64,000 bases of DNA from Epilithonimonas hungarica (GTDB taxonomy: Bacteria; Bacteroidota; Bacteroidia; Flavobacteriales; Weeksellaceae): contig NZ_FNBH01000003.1 in NCBI RefSeq assembly GCF_900102265.1, forward strand, positions 434,001 to 498,000, in the 5' to 3' direction. A program made the translations under genes and the position numbers. The notes under the pieces were generated by a model. That model was not told the origin of the DNA. It saw nothing but the letters and a program-made list of their open reading frames with translations, and searched no databases. Positions 51,837-62,200 of the stretch are shown in pieces; within the stretch, counting starts at the first letter, position 1, and each line of letters opens with the position of its first letter.

Positions 51837-52988
51837 CTAGTTTATAGTTTTAATTAAATATTTTATCCTTAAAATCAACAGAAATTCAAAAATAATCCAT
51901 AGAATGACCAGATGAATAACAGAATTCAGATTATCGGCGAGTGAACCTCCGGATTGTACGATTGAGATGTATGTTTTCAAAAACGGAGAAGTTGGTAAAG
52001 TATCAGACAACATCTGAACAAACTTCGGCAAAGCCTGATACGGCATAGAATATCCTGTGATTAAAAAAATCGGATAAGACGAAAATACCAAAACCTGAAA
52101 AGCAAAAAGTTTGGTCTTGAAAAAGCTTCCTATCAACATTCCGAAGACAATGATTGTCGCAATAAATAATGCTGAAATAACAGCCAAATCAAAATAATTC
52201 CCTCTAATCTCAACTCCGAAAACGGAAAAATTCACGATTGAAAAAAACAAACCGAAAATCATAAATGCAAAGAAATAAAGCAAACTTTTCCCGAAAATCA
52301 TTTTAGAAATACTTTGCCTTGAAATTTGATAAAGATTCAATAATTTATTTTCCTCTCTTTCAGAAGTAAAAGCCGCTGCAACGCCTATCAAAAGTGTTTG
52401 CTGTAAAATAATCGCCAATAATCCCGGCAAAAGAAACGAACCATATGTCATCCCCGAATTATAAAGCGGACGATAATCCATATTAATCGGATTGGTCATT
52501 TTCATAGATTCATCCTCTCCCATTCCTTGTTTGTTGAAATACGTTTTTCTCACACCCGCTCCAACCGTCAGACAAACTTTGGTAACCGTACTTAGCAAAT
52601 CGCTGGAAGGCAAAAACCTTGAGGCATTCAGGACCAGATTCACATTGGTTTGTTTTTGCGATAAAATAGCTTTTTCAAAACCGGACTGAATATAAAAATA
52701 CCCCTGAACTTCTCCCTGATACATTTTCTCCTGAGCGTCATTAATATCAGAGCTCGGGATAATTTCTATCATCGGCGTCGAATCAAATTGCTCCGTCAAG
52801 GTTCTGGAAATCGCAGTTCCGTCGTTATCAATCAAAGCCAGTTTTACTTTTTCTTCGCCTTTATTCAAATAAATACTTCCGTACATAAATGCATAAAGAA
52901 TCGGTGCCAAAAGCAAAATCAGAAACAGGCTCGAATCTTTTGAAACGTTCCTGAGTTCTCTTTTCAATATGTCGAAAATCTCTTTCAT
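51837..52988 (-). CDS. ABC-2 type transporter permease
   Basis: A 383-residue permease of the ABC-2/YhhJ type: N-terminal membrane segment (LFLILLLAPILYAFMYGSIY), a large extracytoplasmic domain (about 45-175) and five or so C-terminal membrane segments. It overlaps the second permease gene by four bases, and they are similar in layout. Last gene of an export operon. No ATPase gene is seen with it. Confidence 0.88.
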   Translation of the reverse strand: MKEIFDILKRELRNVSKDSSLFLILLLAPILYAFMYGSIYLNKGEEKVKLALIDNDGTAISRTLTEQFDSTPMIEIIPSSDINDAQEKMYQGEVQGYFYIQSGFEKAILSQKQTNVNLVLNASRFLPSSDLLSTVTKVCLTVGAGVRKTYFNKQGMGEDESMKMTNPINMDYRPLYNSGMTYGSFLLPGLLAIILQQTLLIGVAAAFTSEREENKLLNLYQISRQSISKMIFGKSLLYFFAFMIFGLFFSIVNFSVFGVEIRGNYFDLAVISALFIATIIVFGMLIGSFFKTKLFAFQVLVFSSYPIFLITGYSMPYQALPKFVQMLSDTLPTSPFLKTYISIVQSGGSLADNLNSVIHLVILWIIFEFLLILRIKYLIKTIN

Positions 52989-54151
52989 ACACGATTTTCT
53001 TTAAGATATTGATTAATTTTTTTCTGAAAAAATACAATGCTCAAAGGAAACGTCAATCCAATAAAAACCAGTAATTTGAAAATTTCCGGAGTTGCATAAG
53101 ACAACGGAAGTTCCATAAAATAGAGTTTGATGAATCCGTCCAGGAAATGCGTATAAGGCATTATGTCCGCATAAAACCGGTCGTACCAAGGCATTGCCCA
53201 TCTCGGAAATGTAAAACCACTGAAAACAAAAGCCGGCGAAGTGAAAAACAGAGCAACATCCGTCACAAAAAGAAGATTATTGGAAATCGCGGAAAGCATC
53301 ATTCCAATCCCGATGCAAGCTAACGACATCAACGTGTAAATCAGAAAAAAATTGAAATCGGTTTTGGGTTTTCCCAATTCATAAACAGGAAAAACAACGT
53401 AAGCCACCAACACAAAAAGTATCCACGAAATGCAAAGATGAGCCAACATTTTCCCGACTACAATCTGCGAAGATGAAGTTGAAATCTTCAAAAGTTCGTC
53501 GATTGTATTTCTTTTAAATTCAAGATTTAAAATTAAAACCGATGCTACAACCAAAGCCATTTGAAGCCCGACCGTAATCAATCCCGGCGTGAGATACATC
53601 TGATAATTAAAATCCGGATTGTACAATGTTGTTGTATTCAACTTTATAGGCTGAACCAGCGTGTTTGCTTTCTCAGCTGACATTCCTTGCTTTTCAGCTT
53701 TTTGAAGAACGACCGCCAGTCCACCTTTGATAATAACTTCGGCAGCACCTTTATAAATCATTTTCGCAGGAACCAGATATGCTCCGTTGGTATAAAGTGT
53801 AATATTGGACTGATGATTTTTCTTGACATCAGATTCCATATTTTTTGGAAAATGAACTGCACCGAAGATTTTGCCTTCTTTCATCAATTTTTCAATTTCT
53901 GCATTGCTGTGAACCGTTTGAGTAAATTGAATAAACTCATTATGCTCCATCATATCGGTCAGCATACGGGAAACCTGAGATTGGTCTTCGTCCCAAACTG
54001 CCATCGGAAGTTCTTTCGCAAATTGTTTCTGATAAATAAATCCGTAAAAAAGAAAAATAATTGGTGGAATGACCAGCAAAATCACATAAAAATTCGGAAT
54101 CGAAAAAATCCGTTTCCACTCCCGAATCATAATTTGGCTGATGGTTTTCAA
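52985..54151 (-). CDS. ABC-2 type transporter permease
   Basis: A 388-residue permease like its neighbour: N-terminal segment (VILLVIPPIIFLFYGFIY), extracytoplasmic domain, then C-terminal membrane segments. The pair probably forms a heterodimer that exports drugs or lipids with the HlyD and TolC proteins encoded upstream. A nested hairpin element separates it from the HlyD gene. Confidence 0.88.
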   Translation of the reverse strand: MKTISQIMIREWKRIFSIPNFYVILLVIPPIIFLFYGFIYQKQFAKELPMAVWDEDQSQVSRMLTDMMEHNEFIQFTQTVHSNAEIEKLMKEGKIFGAVHFPKNMESDVKKNHQSNITLYTNGAYLVPAKMIYKGAAEVIIKGGLAVVLQKAEKQGMSAEKANTLVQPIKLNTTTLYNPDFNYQMYLTPGLITVGLQMALVVASVLILNLEFKRNTIDELLKISTSSSQIVVGKMLAHLCISWILFVLVAYVVFPVYELGKPKTDFNFFLIYTLMSLACIGIGMMLSAISNNLLFVTDVALFFTSPAFVFSGFTFPRWAMPWYDRFYADIMPYTHFLDGFIKLYFMELPLSYATPEIFKLLVFIGLTFPLSIVFFQKKINQYLKENRV

Positions 54152-54205
54152 TGGTTTTATTTATTTGATTTAGTTTTCTTTTAAATTTATAACAAAATAG
54201 TTTTT

Positions 54206-54313
54206 ACCACATAGACACATAGCTTTTTGTGAGAATTAAGAAAAAATAGTTGCTTTTTATATTCTATTTTTTCTTTTTCATTGAGATTTCAAATTTCTAT
54301 GTGTCTATGTGGT
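54206..54313. repeat. Nested hairpin element (MITE/REP-like)
   Basis: ACCACATAGACACATAG (54206-54222) and CTATGTGTCTATGTGGT (54297-54313) are perfect 17-base inverted repeats. Inside, AAGAAAAAATAG (54238-54249) and CTATTTTTTCTT (54264-54275) form a second stem. It sits within an operon. I recall the ACCACATAGACACATAG form as frequent in chryseobacteria; not verified here. Confidence 0.75.
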
Positions 54314-54345
54314 TTTAACAATTTTTCACAGGTACTAAATATTCT

Positions 54346-55341
54346 TTAATCAAAAATCAATTGTGCTGTCATTCCCGAACGAAGCCCTTTTATCGAACTT
54401 GCATTCTCAGGTTTCACTTTTATCTGAAAAGTTCTCAGCTCAAATTCGCCGTTTTGTTTTTCAGGAACCCAATCTGCATAACCCAAAGCCGGAGCTAAAT
54501 CTGAAATCACACCTTTCACTTCTTCCGGCGTACAACCCGGGATTTTCATTTTTACAATGCTTCCTTTGTCAATTTTGGACATTTGATTTTGACGGATATT
54601 GAATTTCACAAAAAGCGAATTGTCTTTCTGAATGGTCATCATCGGATAACCCGCATTCACCATTTCTCCTTTGTTGGAAATCATTGTGGAAATTTTTCCG
54701 GAAGCTGGTGCTTTTATAGAAGCATTATCTTTGATTTCTTTTGCCAATTCATCTGCACCTTTTGCCTGATTCAGAATAGCCTGAGCCGAATTTTTAAGTT
54801 CCTTATTATTTCCGCGTTGCAATAGTTGAACGTTGAGATTTGCGGTTTCCAGCTCCTTTTGAGCCGCTTTATATTTAAAATAAATCACATCTCTCTCCTG
54901 TCCGGAAATCACACCTTCCGAATAAAGATTCTGAAAACGGGTGTAGGTTTTATTCATCAAATCCATTTGTTGTTTGGCGATTTGCTGAAGATTCTCCGCT
55001 GATTTCAAAACTTCCGGTTCTACGCCACGATTGATTTTATCCAATTGATTCTGGGCAACCGTAACCGCTTCCGACATTTGCGACTGAATGGTTTCTATTT
55101 CTGAAGTTTTCATTTGGGCAACAACCTGACCTTCTTTCACTTCATCACCTTCTTTCACCAATAAATCAACCACTCTTCCCGGCAAAGAAGCGGAAACATC
55201 TACAAATTCTGCATCCACCATTCCGATGACAGTTTCTTTATTATTCTCTGAGGATTTATTTTGAAAAAGATAAATCAAGGCAATAACCAACACCATAATC
55301 GGAATAAAAACTGCCCAGTAATTTTTTATAAAGTTTTTCAT
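54346..55341 (-). CDS. HlyD-family membrane fusion protein
   Basis: A 331-residue adaptor with an N-terminal membrane anchor (WAVFIPIMVLVIALIYLF), a biotinyl-lipoyl half (GRVVDLLVKEGDEVKEGQVV), a long helical hairpin (about 80-200) and the second lipoyl half (IKAPASGKISTM), then a beta-barrel. It links the ABC-2 permeases to TolC. It starts 12 bases after the TolC gene ends. Confidence 0.9.
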   Translation of the reverse strand: MKNFIKNYWAVFIPIMVLVIALIYLFQNKSSENNKETVIGMVDAEFVDVSASLPGRVVDLLVKEGDEVKEGQVVAQMKTSEIETIQSQMSEAVTVAQNQLDKINRGVEPEVLKSAENLQQIAKQQMDLMNKTYTRFQNLYSEGVISGQERDVIYFKYKAAQKELETANLNVQLLQRGNNKELKNSAQAILNQAKGADELAKEIKDNASIKAPASGKISTMISNKGEMVNAGYPMMTIQKDNSLFVKFNIRQNQMSKIDKGSIVKMKIPGCTPEEVKGVISDLAPALGYADWVPEKQNGEFELRTFQIKVKPENASSIKGLRSGMTAQLIFD

Positions 55342-55353
55342 CTTGTTATCAGT

Positions 55354-56784
55354 TTAAGGAATGTAATTGGTAATATTTTCGACGTTTCCTGTGATATAAA
55401 AATAAGTTGCAATCACAGTTTGATAAGCCACTAAAGACGTGTAATACAATTTTTCGGCTTCATATTGGAGTTGCAAAGCGTCATTTACATCTTTTACGGA
55501 AGAAAGGCTGTTTTCCATTCTCTTTCTTACCATTTCCGTGGTCGTATAAGTTTGTTTTCTTGCTGCATCAAAAGTTTCGCTCTGTTCTTTGAAACTGATT
55601 AATTTATTCTCAGAAATTTTGGTTGCCAAATCCACAGATTTTTGTTTCTGATCAATCAAAAGGTCAGCTTCTTTTATCAAAGATTGTGAAGCTAGATTTT
55701 TGGATTTCCTTTCCGGGTCAAAAAGTGTCCATTGCATTTCTATCCCGACTAGCCAAGGCGGCGTGATGAGCGGAAGGTCATTTCTGAAAAACTGATAATT
55801 TCCAATCGCGAAAATGTTTGGTCTGGAAAGAGATTTGGTAATATTATGAGTCGTTTCCGCTTCTTTCTTTTTACTTAATAATAATTTTAAATCTGCATTT
55901 TTTTCTGATGAGGAGAAATTGGGAACTTCAATATTTTCATTCAGTTCTTCATTGATTTCTATTGGCTCCTCAAGCGAAATTCCCATTAGATCTTTCAAAG
56001 TCAAAAGTGCGTTTTCTTTTTCGAGTTTCAGGTTTTTAAGATTGGTTTCGCCCTGAAGCTTCGTAATATTTGACCAGTTTTTAAGATAAGGCGGGATGAT
56101 TTCAGCTTTCAGAAGACTTTGTGCATATTTCTCATTATTTTCAAGAGATTCAACGATTTTTTCCTGTTTTTGAATCATCGAATTGAGATACATCACCTGA
56201 ATATAATTCAATGAAATATTATAGGCTGTAAGGTCTTGCGAAGATTCCAGATTCGCTTTTCCGCTTTCTACCTGTTGTCTCGAAAGTTCTTTTGCAGCAT
56301 TGAGTTTTCCGCCCAAGTAAATCGGTTGACGAGCGAGAATTCCCGCCAAGAAATAACTTTGTTTTGCAATCGCAGGATTGTAATTGGGATAAACCGCACT
56401 TATAATATCTTTGGAAGTCTGATAGATCACATTCTGAACTTGCTGAGGAAGTGGATTTCCTGTAATCTGTTGATAAATGGCATTGGCTGAAGATGCACTT
56501 TGAGTAGCTGAACCTTCTACAATTCCATCTTTTACTTGCTGAAGATTGATTTTAATAGGTTCTCCGATGTAATTGTATCCACCAAGAAAATCGACTTTCG
56601 GAAGATTATTGTTTTTGTTGGATTGCAGAAGTTTTTCACGGGTTTCCAAAGATTGCTCCGCCAGCTTTATAACGACATTATTTTGCTTTCCTTTTTCTAT
56701 ACATTCCTTCAATGTATATTGCTGACAAAGCATTTTGGAAGAAAAAATCAGAAATGAGGCAAGTAGAATTTTCCTGAATCTCAT
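55354..56784 (-). CDS. TolC-family outer membrane efflux protein
   Basis: A 476-residue outer membrane channel with signal peptide (RKILLASFLIFSSKMLCQ), long helical pairs and two strand segments. It is the first gene of the TolC-HlyD-ABC2-ABC2 operon. An imperfect palindrome CATTTTG/CAAAATG spans 56831-56849 near the promoter and might be a regulator site. Confidence 0.9.
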   Translation of the reverse strand: MRFRKILLASFLIFSSKMLCQQYTLKECIEKGKQNNVVIKLAEQSLETREKLLQSNKNNNLPKVDFLGGYNYIGEPIKINLQQVKDGIVEGSATQSASSANAIYQQITGNPLPQQVQNVIYQTSKDIISAVYPNYNPAIAKQSYFLAGILARQPIYLGGKLNAAKELSRQQVESGKANLESSQDLTAYNISLNYIQVMYLNSMIQKQEKIVESLENNEKYAQSLLKAEIIPPYLKNWSNITKLQGETNLKNLKLEKENALLTLKDLMGISLEEPIEINEELNENIEVPNFSSSEKNADLKLLLSKKKEAETTHNITKSLSRPNIFAIGNYQFFRNDLPLITPPWLVGIEMQWTLFDPERKSKNLASQSLIKEADLLIDQKQKSVDLATKISENKLISFKEQSETFDAARKQTYTTTEMVRKRMENSLSSVKDVNDALQLQYEAEKLYYTSLVAYQTVIATYFYITGNVENITNYIP

Positions 56785-57033
56785 AATTTTAATATTTTCT
56801 GCAAAAACTAATTTATCATTGAGAACCCAACATTTTGGAATTCAAAATGATGAAAGAAGAAAAACAGAGATAACTTTCATATCATTAATATATATGAATT
56901 TTCACTTCCTTAAAGATAATTAAAAAATAATCAAAACATAAATAATAATTGCGTTTTGATATGATATTCATAATTAAAAAAAATAAAACTATTAATTCAA
57001 CTATAAACAAATGAGCAATAATGAGTTTTGGGG

Positions 57034-57411
57034 CTAAGAAGAAATCTTATGATGAATCCATTTCAAAACTTTCTTCTCCAGATCTTCAAGGTCAAAAGGC
57101 TTTGGAACATAATCATCTGCCTTTGCTTCATTTGCCAAAGATGCAATATCATTATTAGCCGTAATATAAATCACGGGGATACTTTTGTAATCGGGATGAG
57201 CCTTCAGAAGTTTTGTAGCTTCTACTCCACCAATTACCGGGATCCAATTATCCATAATAATCACATCGGGTTGAAAGTCTGACACTTTTTGGATAATATC
57301 GTCAGCAGTTTCAGAAACCTCAACCTCGTATCCCAAGTCGTTCAGAACAATAAAAATCACTTCTAGAATTGAAGTTTCATCATCAAAGATCAGGATTTTT
57401 TTCTTGCTCAT
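57034..57411 (-). CDS. Single-domain response regulator
   Basis: A 125-residue receiver domain: acidic pair in FDDETSI, phospho-Asp in DVIIMDNW (near residue 53), Thr in ITAN and Lys in PKPFDLEDL. No output domain. It is the last gene of the signalling operon, 23 bases after cheB. Confidence 0.9.
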   Translation of the reverse strand: MSKKKILIFDDETSILEVIFIVLNDLGYEVEVSETADDIIQKVSDFQPDVIIMDNWIPVIGGVEATKLLKAHPDYKSIPVIYITANNDIASLANEAKADDYVPKPFDLEDLEKKVLKWIHHKISS

Positions 57412-57434
57412 AATTTTATAATCGTATTTATTTA

Positions 57435-58007
57435 TTATAGTTTATTTAATTTTATTGAAAGATTTTCGGGTGTGATAATTTCATCATATTTAATGATCTC
57501 CATTGCCATCTTGGGCATATAATTGACTTCTGCTGTTTCCGGGTCCTGAATCCAAATTTGCCCTCCCATTCTTTCAATATGTTTAAGTCCCTCAACGCCA
57601 TCGGAATTAGCGCCAGACAATAATATAGCAAGAAGATTTTTACTAAAAATTTCTCCAGCCGAACTAAAAGAAACATCAATGGAGGGACGAGAATAGTTAA
57701 GTTTTTCCGATCGGTCCAGAGACATCGTTTGTTTATCATCAAACAAAAGATGGAAATCTGCCGGAGCCAGATAAATATTATTATTTTCAATTTCTGCCTT
57801 ATCGTCAATTTCTGTAACCTTAATAACAGAAAATTGCTGTAATAATGTTGGTAAAATATTCAGTCCTGAGGCCTTACGATGTAAAACAATGACGATTGCA
57901 AACTTTATGGGTTCATCCAGATCTTTCAACATACCTAGTATAACCGGCAAACTACCTGCAGATCCGCCAATAATTACTAATTCTATGTTAAAACCTGATT
58001 CTTGCAT
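57435..58007 (-). CDS. cheB: CheB-type protein methylesterase domain
   Basis: A 190-residue stand-alone CheB catalytic domain: Ser in IIGGSAGSLP (near residue 14), His in VIVLHRKASG (near 40) and Asp in SGANSDGVEGL. No receiver domain is fused. The start at 58007 (MQESGFNIEL) leaves one base after the cheR stop; the longer frame would overlap cheR. Without a chemoreceptor gene here, it probably acts in a non-chemotaxis kinase pathway. Confidence 0.88.
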   Translation of the reverse strand: MQESGFNIELVIIGGSAGSLPVILGMLKDLDEPIKFAIVIVLHRKASGLNILPTLLQQFSVIKVTEIDDKAEIENNNIYLAPADFHLLFDDKQTMSLDRSEKLNYSRPSIDVSFSSAGEIFSKNLLAILLSGANSDGVEGLKHIERMGGQIWIQDPETAEVNYMPKMAMEIIKYDEIITPENLSIKLNKL

Positions 58008-58008
58008 T

Positions 58009-58839
58009 TTATAATTGCTCCGTTTTTTTCCAGATGCGCTGGTCATCGATCTGATGATATTGCTTTCCCAGATCTGAAAACCGCAAAGTTTCCTTGGACC
58101 CAAGCGCAAGATATCCAAGATTTTCCAAACTATTGTCGAACAGTTTGAACACGCGCTCTTGAAGCATCCGGTCAAAATAAATTAAGACATTCCTACAAAT
58201 AATCAGTTGAAAGCTGTTGAATGAACTATCCGAAACTAAATTATGTGTAGAAATGATCATTTTCTTCTGAAGCGATTTATCAAATCTTGCGACATCATAA
58301 TTGGCGGTATAATATGTTGAAAAATCTTCTTTACCTCCTGAAAGCTGGTAATTCTCCGAATATAACTTCATCTGCTGAAGAGGAAAAACGCCTGCACGTG
58401 CTGTCTCCAAAACAGATGGATTAATATCTGTCGCGTAGATCAGACTTTTATCATACAATCCCGCTTCTTTTAGCAGAATCGCTACAGAATAAGCTTCTTC
58501 TCCCGTAGAACATCCCGCCAGCCAAATTCTGATGAGCGGATAGGTCCCCAATTGTGGTAATATCTTTTCCCTAAGACCTAGAAAAAAATCAGGATCACGA
58601 AACATCTCTGTTACGTTGACCGTAATTTCTTCCACAAAGCGTTTCAAATAATCCTGGTCATTGATAATTGTGTACCTTAATTCTGCAAAACTGGCAAACT
58701 TATCAATGACACAGATCCTGTTTATTCTCCTTTTGAAAGAAGCTTTGCTGTACATCGAGAAATCGTAACCATACAGATCATAAATATCTTTTATCAGATA
58801 TTCTAATTCTTCATCTTTAACAATACTGGGCTCTAACAT
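58009..58839 (-). CDS. cheR: CheR-type protein glutamate methyltransferase
   Basis: A 276-residue SAM-dependent methyltransferase. The N-terminal all-helical domain (about 1-80) has FSMYSKASFKRRINR; the SAM motif is WLAGCSTGEEAYSVAI (near residue 110), then ATDINPSVLETARAGVFP. Its start codon overlaps the stop of the response regulator (ATGA). It pairs with cheB. Confidence 0.9.
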   Translation of the reverse strand: MLEPSIVKDEELEYLIKDIYDLYGYDFSMYSKASFKRRINRICVIDKFASFAELRYTIINDQDYLKRFVEEITVNVTEMFRDPDFFLGLREKILPQLGTYPLIRIWLAGCSTGEEAYSVAILLKEAGLYDKSLIYATDINPSVLETARAGVFPLQQMKLYSENYQLSGGKEDFSTYYTANYDVARFDKSLQKKMIISTHNLVSDSSFNSFQLIICRNVLIYFDRMLQERVFKLFDNSLENLGYLALGSKETLRFSDLGKQYHQIDDQRIWKKTEQL

Positions 58840-59201
58840 CAGGAAACTTTTTCTATAACATTCAATAATTGATCCACATCGATCGGTTTCTTGATATAAT
58901 CTGCAGCACCTGCATCAATACATTTTTGATGATCTTCTTCCATTGCCTGTGCTGTAACAGCAATGATGGGAATGTGATCAAGTTTATCGATCTTCCTGAT
59001 CATCCCAATGGCCTGATAACCATCAATATCAGGCATCATCATGTCCATCAAAACGAGACCTATATTATCGTTCTTTAATTTATCAATGGCTTCTTGTGCA
59101 CTCAAAGCAGTTTTAATATCAAATCCTCTGGCTTTCAAAGTCAATTTGAGAGCAAAGATATTCCTTGGATCGTCATCAACAATCAAGATTTTCTTATTCA
59201 T
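58839..59201 (-). CDS. Single-domain response regulator
   Basis: A 120-residue receiver domain: DDD near residues 9-11, phospho-Asp in LVLMDMMMPDIDGYQ (near 55), Thr in AVTAQ and Lys in KKPIDVDQ. The start at 59201 (MNKKILIVDDD) is the family norm. It closely resembles the third receiver of the hybrid kinase just upstream (shared DMMMP, KPIDV/KPVDI, DQLL), and may be a duplicated copy of it. Confidence 0.9.
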   Translation of the reverse strand: MNKKILIVDDDPRNIFALKLTLKARGFDIKTALSAQEAIDKLKNDNIGLVLMDMMMPDIDGYQAIGMIRKIDKLDHIPIIAVTAQAMEEDHQKCIDAGAADYIKKPIDVDQLLNVIEKVS

Positions 59202-59211
59202 CCTATCACTA

Positions 59212-62200
59212 TTAGCTTTCATACAACCAAACACGCAGAAGTGACAGCAACTGATCGATATCAACAGGTTTTGTAATGTAATCCGAAGCTCCTGCCTGAA
59301 TGCATTTGTCACGATCTCCAATCATCGATTTTGCTGTAACTGCAATAATTGGCAAATCTTTGAAATCCGGCATTTTTCTGATTTCCCTGATGGTATCATA
59401 GCCATCCATTTCCGGCATCATCATGTCCATCAAAATAACATCTATGTCGGGATTTTCCTCTATTTTATCAAGCGCTTGTTTCCCATCCATTGCCAGAACG
59501 ACCTCAACTTTGTATTTTTCGAGAGCTTTTGACAGAGAAAAGATATTCCTTACATCATCATCTGTTATCAATATTTTTTTACCACTTAAAGTTTCAGTTA
59601 GAGTTCCTAAATTTTTAACTCTTCCAGATTCACCGGATTGGTTATTTTCTTCCACCAAATGAAGGAACAGACTTATCTCATCCAATATCCTTTGGTAAGA
59701 GTGAGCTGTTTTTACAACAATTGAATCAGCATATTGTTTGATCTTAAGTTCTTCGGATTGGGTCAAATTACGTTCGGTAAAAATAATGACCGGCAGATTC
59801 TCCAGACCTTCATAACTTTTGATCCTTTCAACAATCTGATAGCTGCTTCCTCTTGCCGAGCCAACATCAACGATCACACAATCCACATTATCTTTTTGAA
59901 AAGCTTTTACACTATCCTCCACGTTATTTTCTACAGACAAAGATATGTTGTAATTCCCAAGGAAATATGATAACGCTTTAGCGTGTTGAGCGTTTTCTTC
60001 CACGATCAATACTTTTTGCGGCGAGCGTTTTAATGCATCTTCAATCTTTTTGAATACATTATTCATCTCTTCAATTGCTACCGGTTTATCAATAAAATCA
60101 ATAGCACCTCTCATGAGACTTTCTCTTTTAGCTTGTAGAGAAGACATCATATGAACAGGAACAGGTCTGGTCTGGCTATTGGTTTTTAAATCATTCATAA
60201 CCTGCCAACCATCTTTGACCGGCAATTGGATATCAAGCAAAATAGCTACGGGCTTATATTCCAAGGCTGCAGGAAGTGCATAATCTCCTCTTACAATGAT
60301 AACCGCCTTATAATCATTGACATGCGCATACTTCAAAAGTGCTTTTGCAAAATGTGTATCATCTTCAATTATCAAAATGACCTTATCGCCTTTCGAAATA
60401 TTATTTCGATCATCCTCTATCTCTTCAGGGATTTCTAGATGCGCTATTGAAGCTATATTTTGATCATCTGTTTCAATGATTGTTTTAATTTCTTCTACAT
60501 CCTGGGAAATCACATCAATCAAGCTTTGTTCATTGGAAATAATTCCCGAAGAATCTGATGGTTGTTTCGGAATGATCAGACTGAATTCGCTTCCCTTTCC
60601 TGATTCGCTTTCAAGTGTAATTTTCCCTCCCAGAAGTTTCGCTATCTCACGACTAATGGAAAGTCCCAGGCCTGTTCCTCCAAATTTTCTTTGTGTAGAA
60701 CCATCAGCTTGTTGAAAAGCTTCGAATATCAGTTTCTGTTTCTCTTCAGGAATTCCCATTCCAGTATCTTTAACTGAGAAAACAATAAATTCGGAATTTT
60801 TAGGACAATCATAAATATTCAGATCGACTGAACCTTCTTTGGTAAATTTGAAGGCATTAGAAAGTAAATTTCTTAATACCTGATCTAATCTTAAACGATC
60901 GGTGCTCAGAGTTCTAGTTATAGAATCATCCAGATATATATTGAATTGAACGCCTTTCTCCTTAACGATCGGCATAAAAAGATTCTTGAGATCTCTGGTA
61001 ACATCATCCAGTAAAATCGGTTCATTGACCAGATTCATTTTTCCGGATTCTATCTTCGCAAGATCGAGGATCTCATCTATCAATGTCAGGAGACTTGTCC
61101 CAGAACTTTGGATCACTTTTGCAGATTCTATCTGATCTTCATTCAGGTTTTCTTCCGGATTTTCTGCCATCAAGCGGGACAACAGAAGAATGGAATTAAG
61201 AGGTGTTCTTAATTCGTGGGACATATTTGCCAGGAACTCAGATTTGTATTGCGTACTAAGTGCCAGTTCCTCTGCTTTCTTCTGTATCTCGATATTTCGT
61301 TCGGCAATCAAATGATTTTTTTCCTCTAATGCTTTTGAGCGCTCCTCCAACTCAGTATTGGTCTGCAGAAGTTCTTCCTGCTGAACTCTCAGCTCTTCTT
61401 CCGAAGCCTGAAGCTTCTGAGTTTGGGCCTCCAACTCTGTGTTGAGATTTTCCAATTCGGCATGCTGAACCTGTAATTCTTCAGATTGAGCTTGGGTTTC
61501 TTCTAATAATCGTTGTTCCTTTTCACGGCTTCTAGCTGCACTGAGAGCTGTTGCTATATTTCTGGCCCCTTCATTGAAATAATCTATTTTTACTGCATCA
61601 AAATTATGGGTAGCACCTAACTCCAATATCCCGAAAATTTGTCTTCCCAACATGATTGGAACTAAAATAATGCCTTGGATCCTGATTTTGCTGCTTGCAA
61701 AACTTGCCACAAAGTCTTTATCACCAAGATCATTGAATACATTTGTCTTTTCCTTGACAAATGTTTGCCCAACCATCCCTTCGCCAGGTAAGAAGCTTTT
61801 CTTCATATATTCCTCAAGCCCGAAAGCTTTATATAACCTCAGCCTCTCATCTTCATAAAGATATATAGCTCCGTTGACACAGTCTGCGTAGGAAACAAAA
61901 TGGTCCAGCGCATTATCTGTAACCTCTTTTACGGTTTTGTTCCCAACAAGAGATTCATTAAGTAATACCAGTCCTTTTTGTCTCCATTCATTTTCATTGA
62001 TCTGTTCAAAAGAAGTTTTCAAAGATTGAGTCATATAGTTGAGTGATTCTACTATATCTGCCAACTCATCTTCTCCTCTGTCCGACAATCTCACACTATA
62101 ATCACCACTTGCTACCTTGCTTGTGACCTGTTTAATAATACTTACCCTTTTAGAGATCTCCAGATCTTTAGCCATTAATTCTTTTTCCAGTCTATCTCTT

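Noticed and set aside
58008-58175. 56-residue N-terminal extension of cheB
   Set aside because: It overlaps cheR in another frame; the CheB motif starts within 15 residues of the ATG at 58007.
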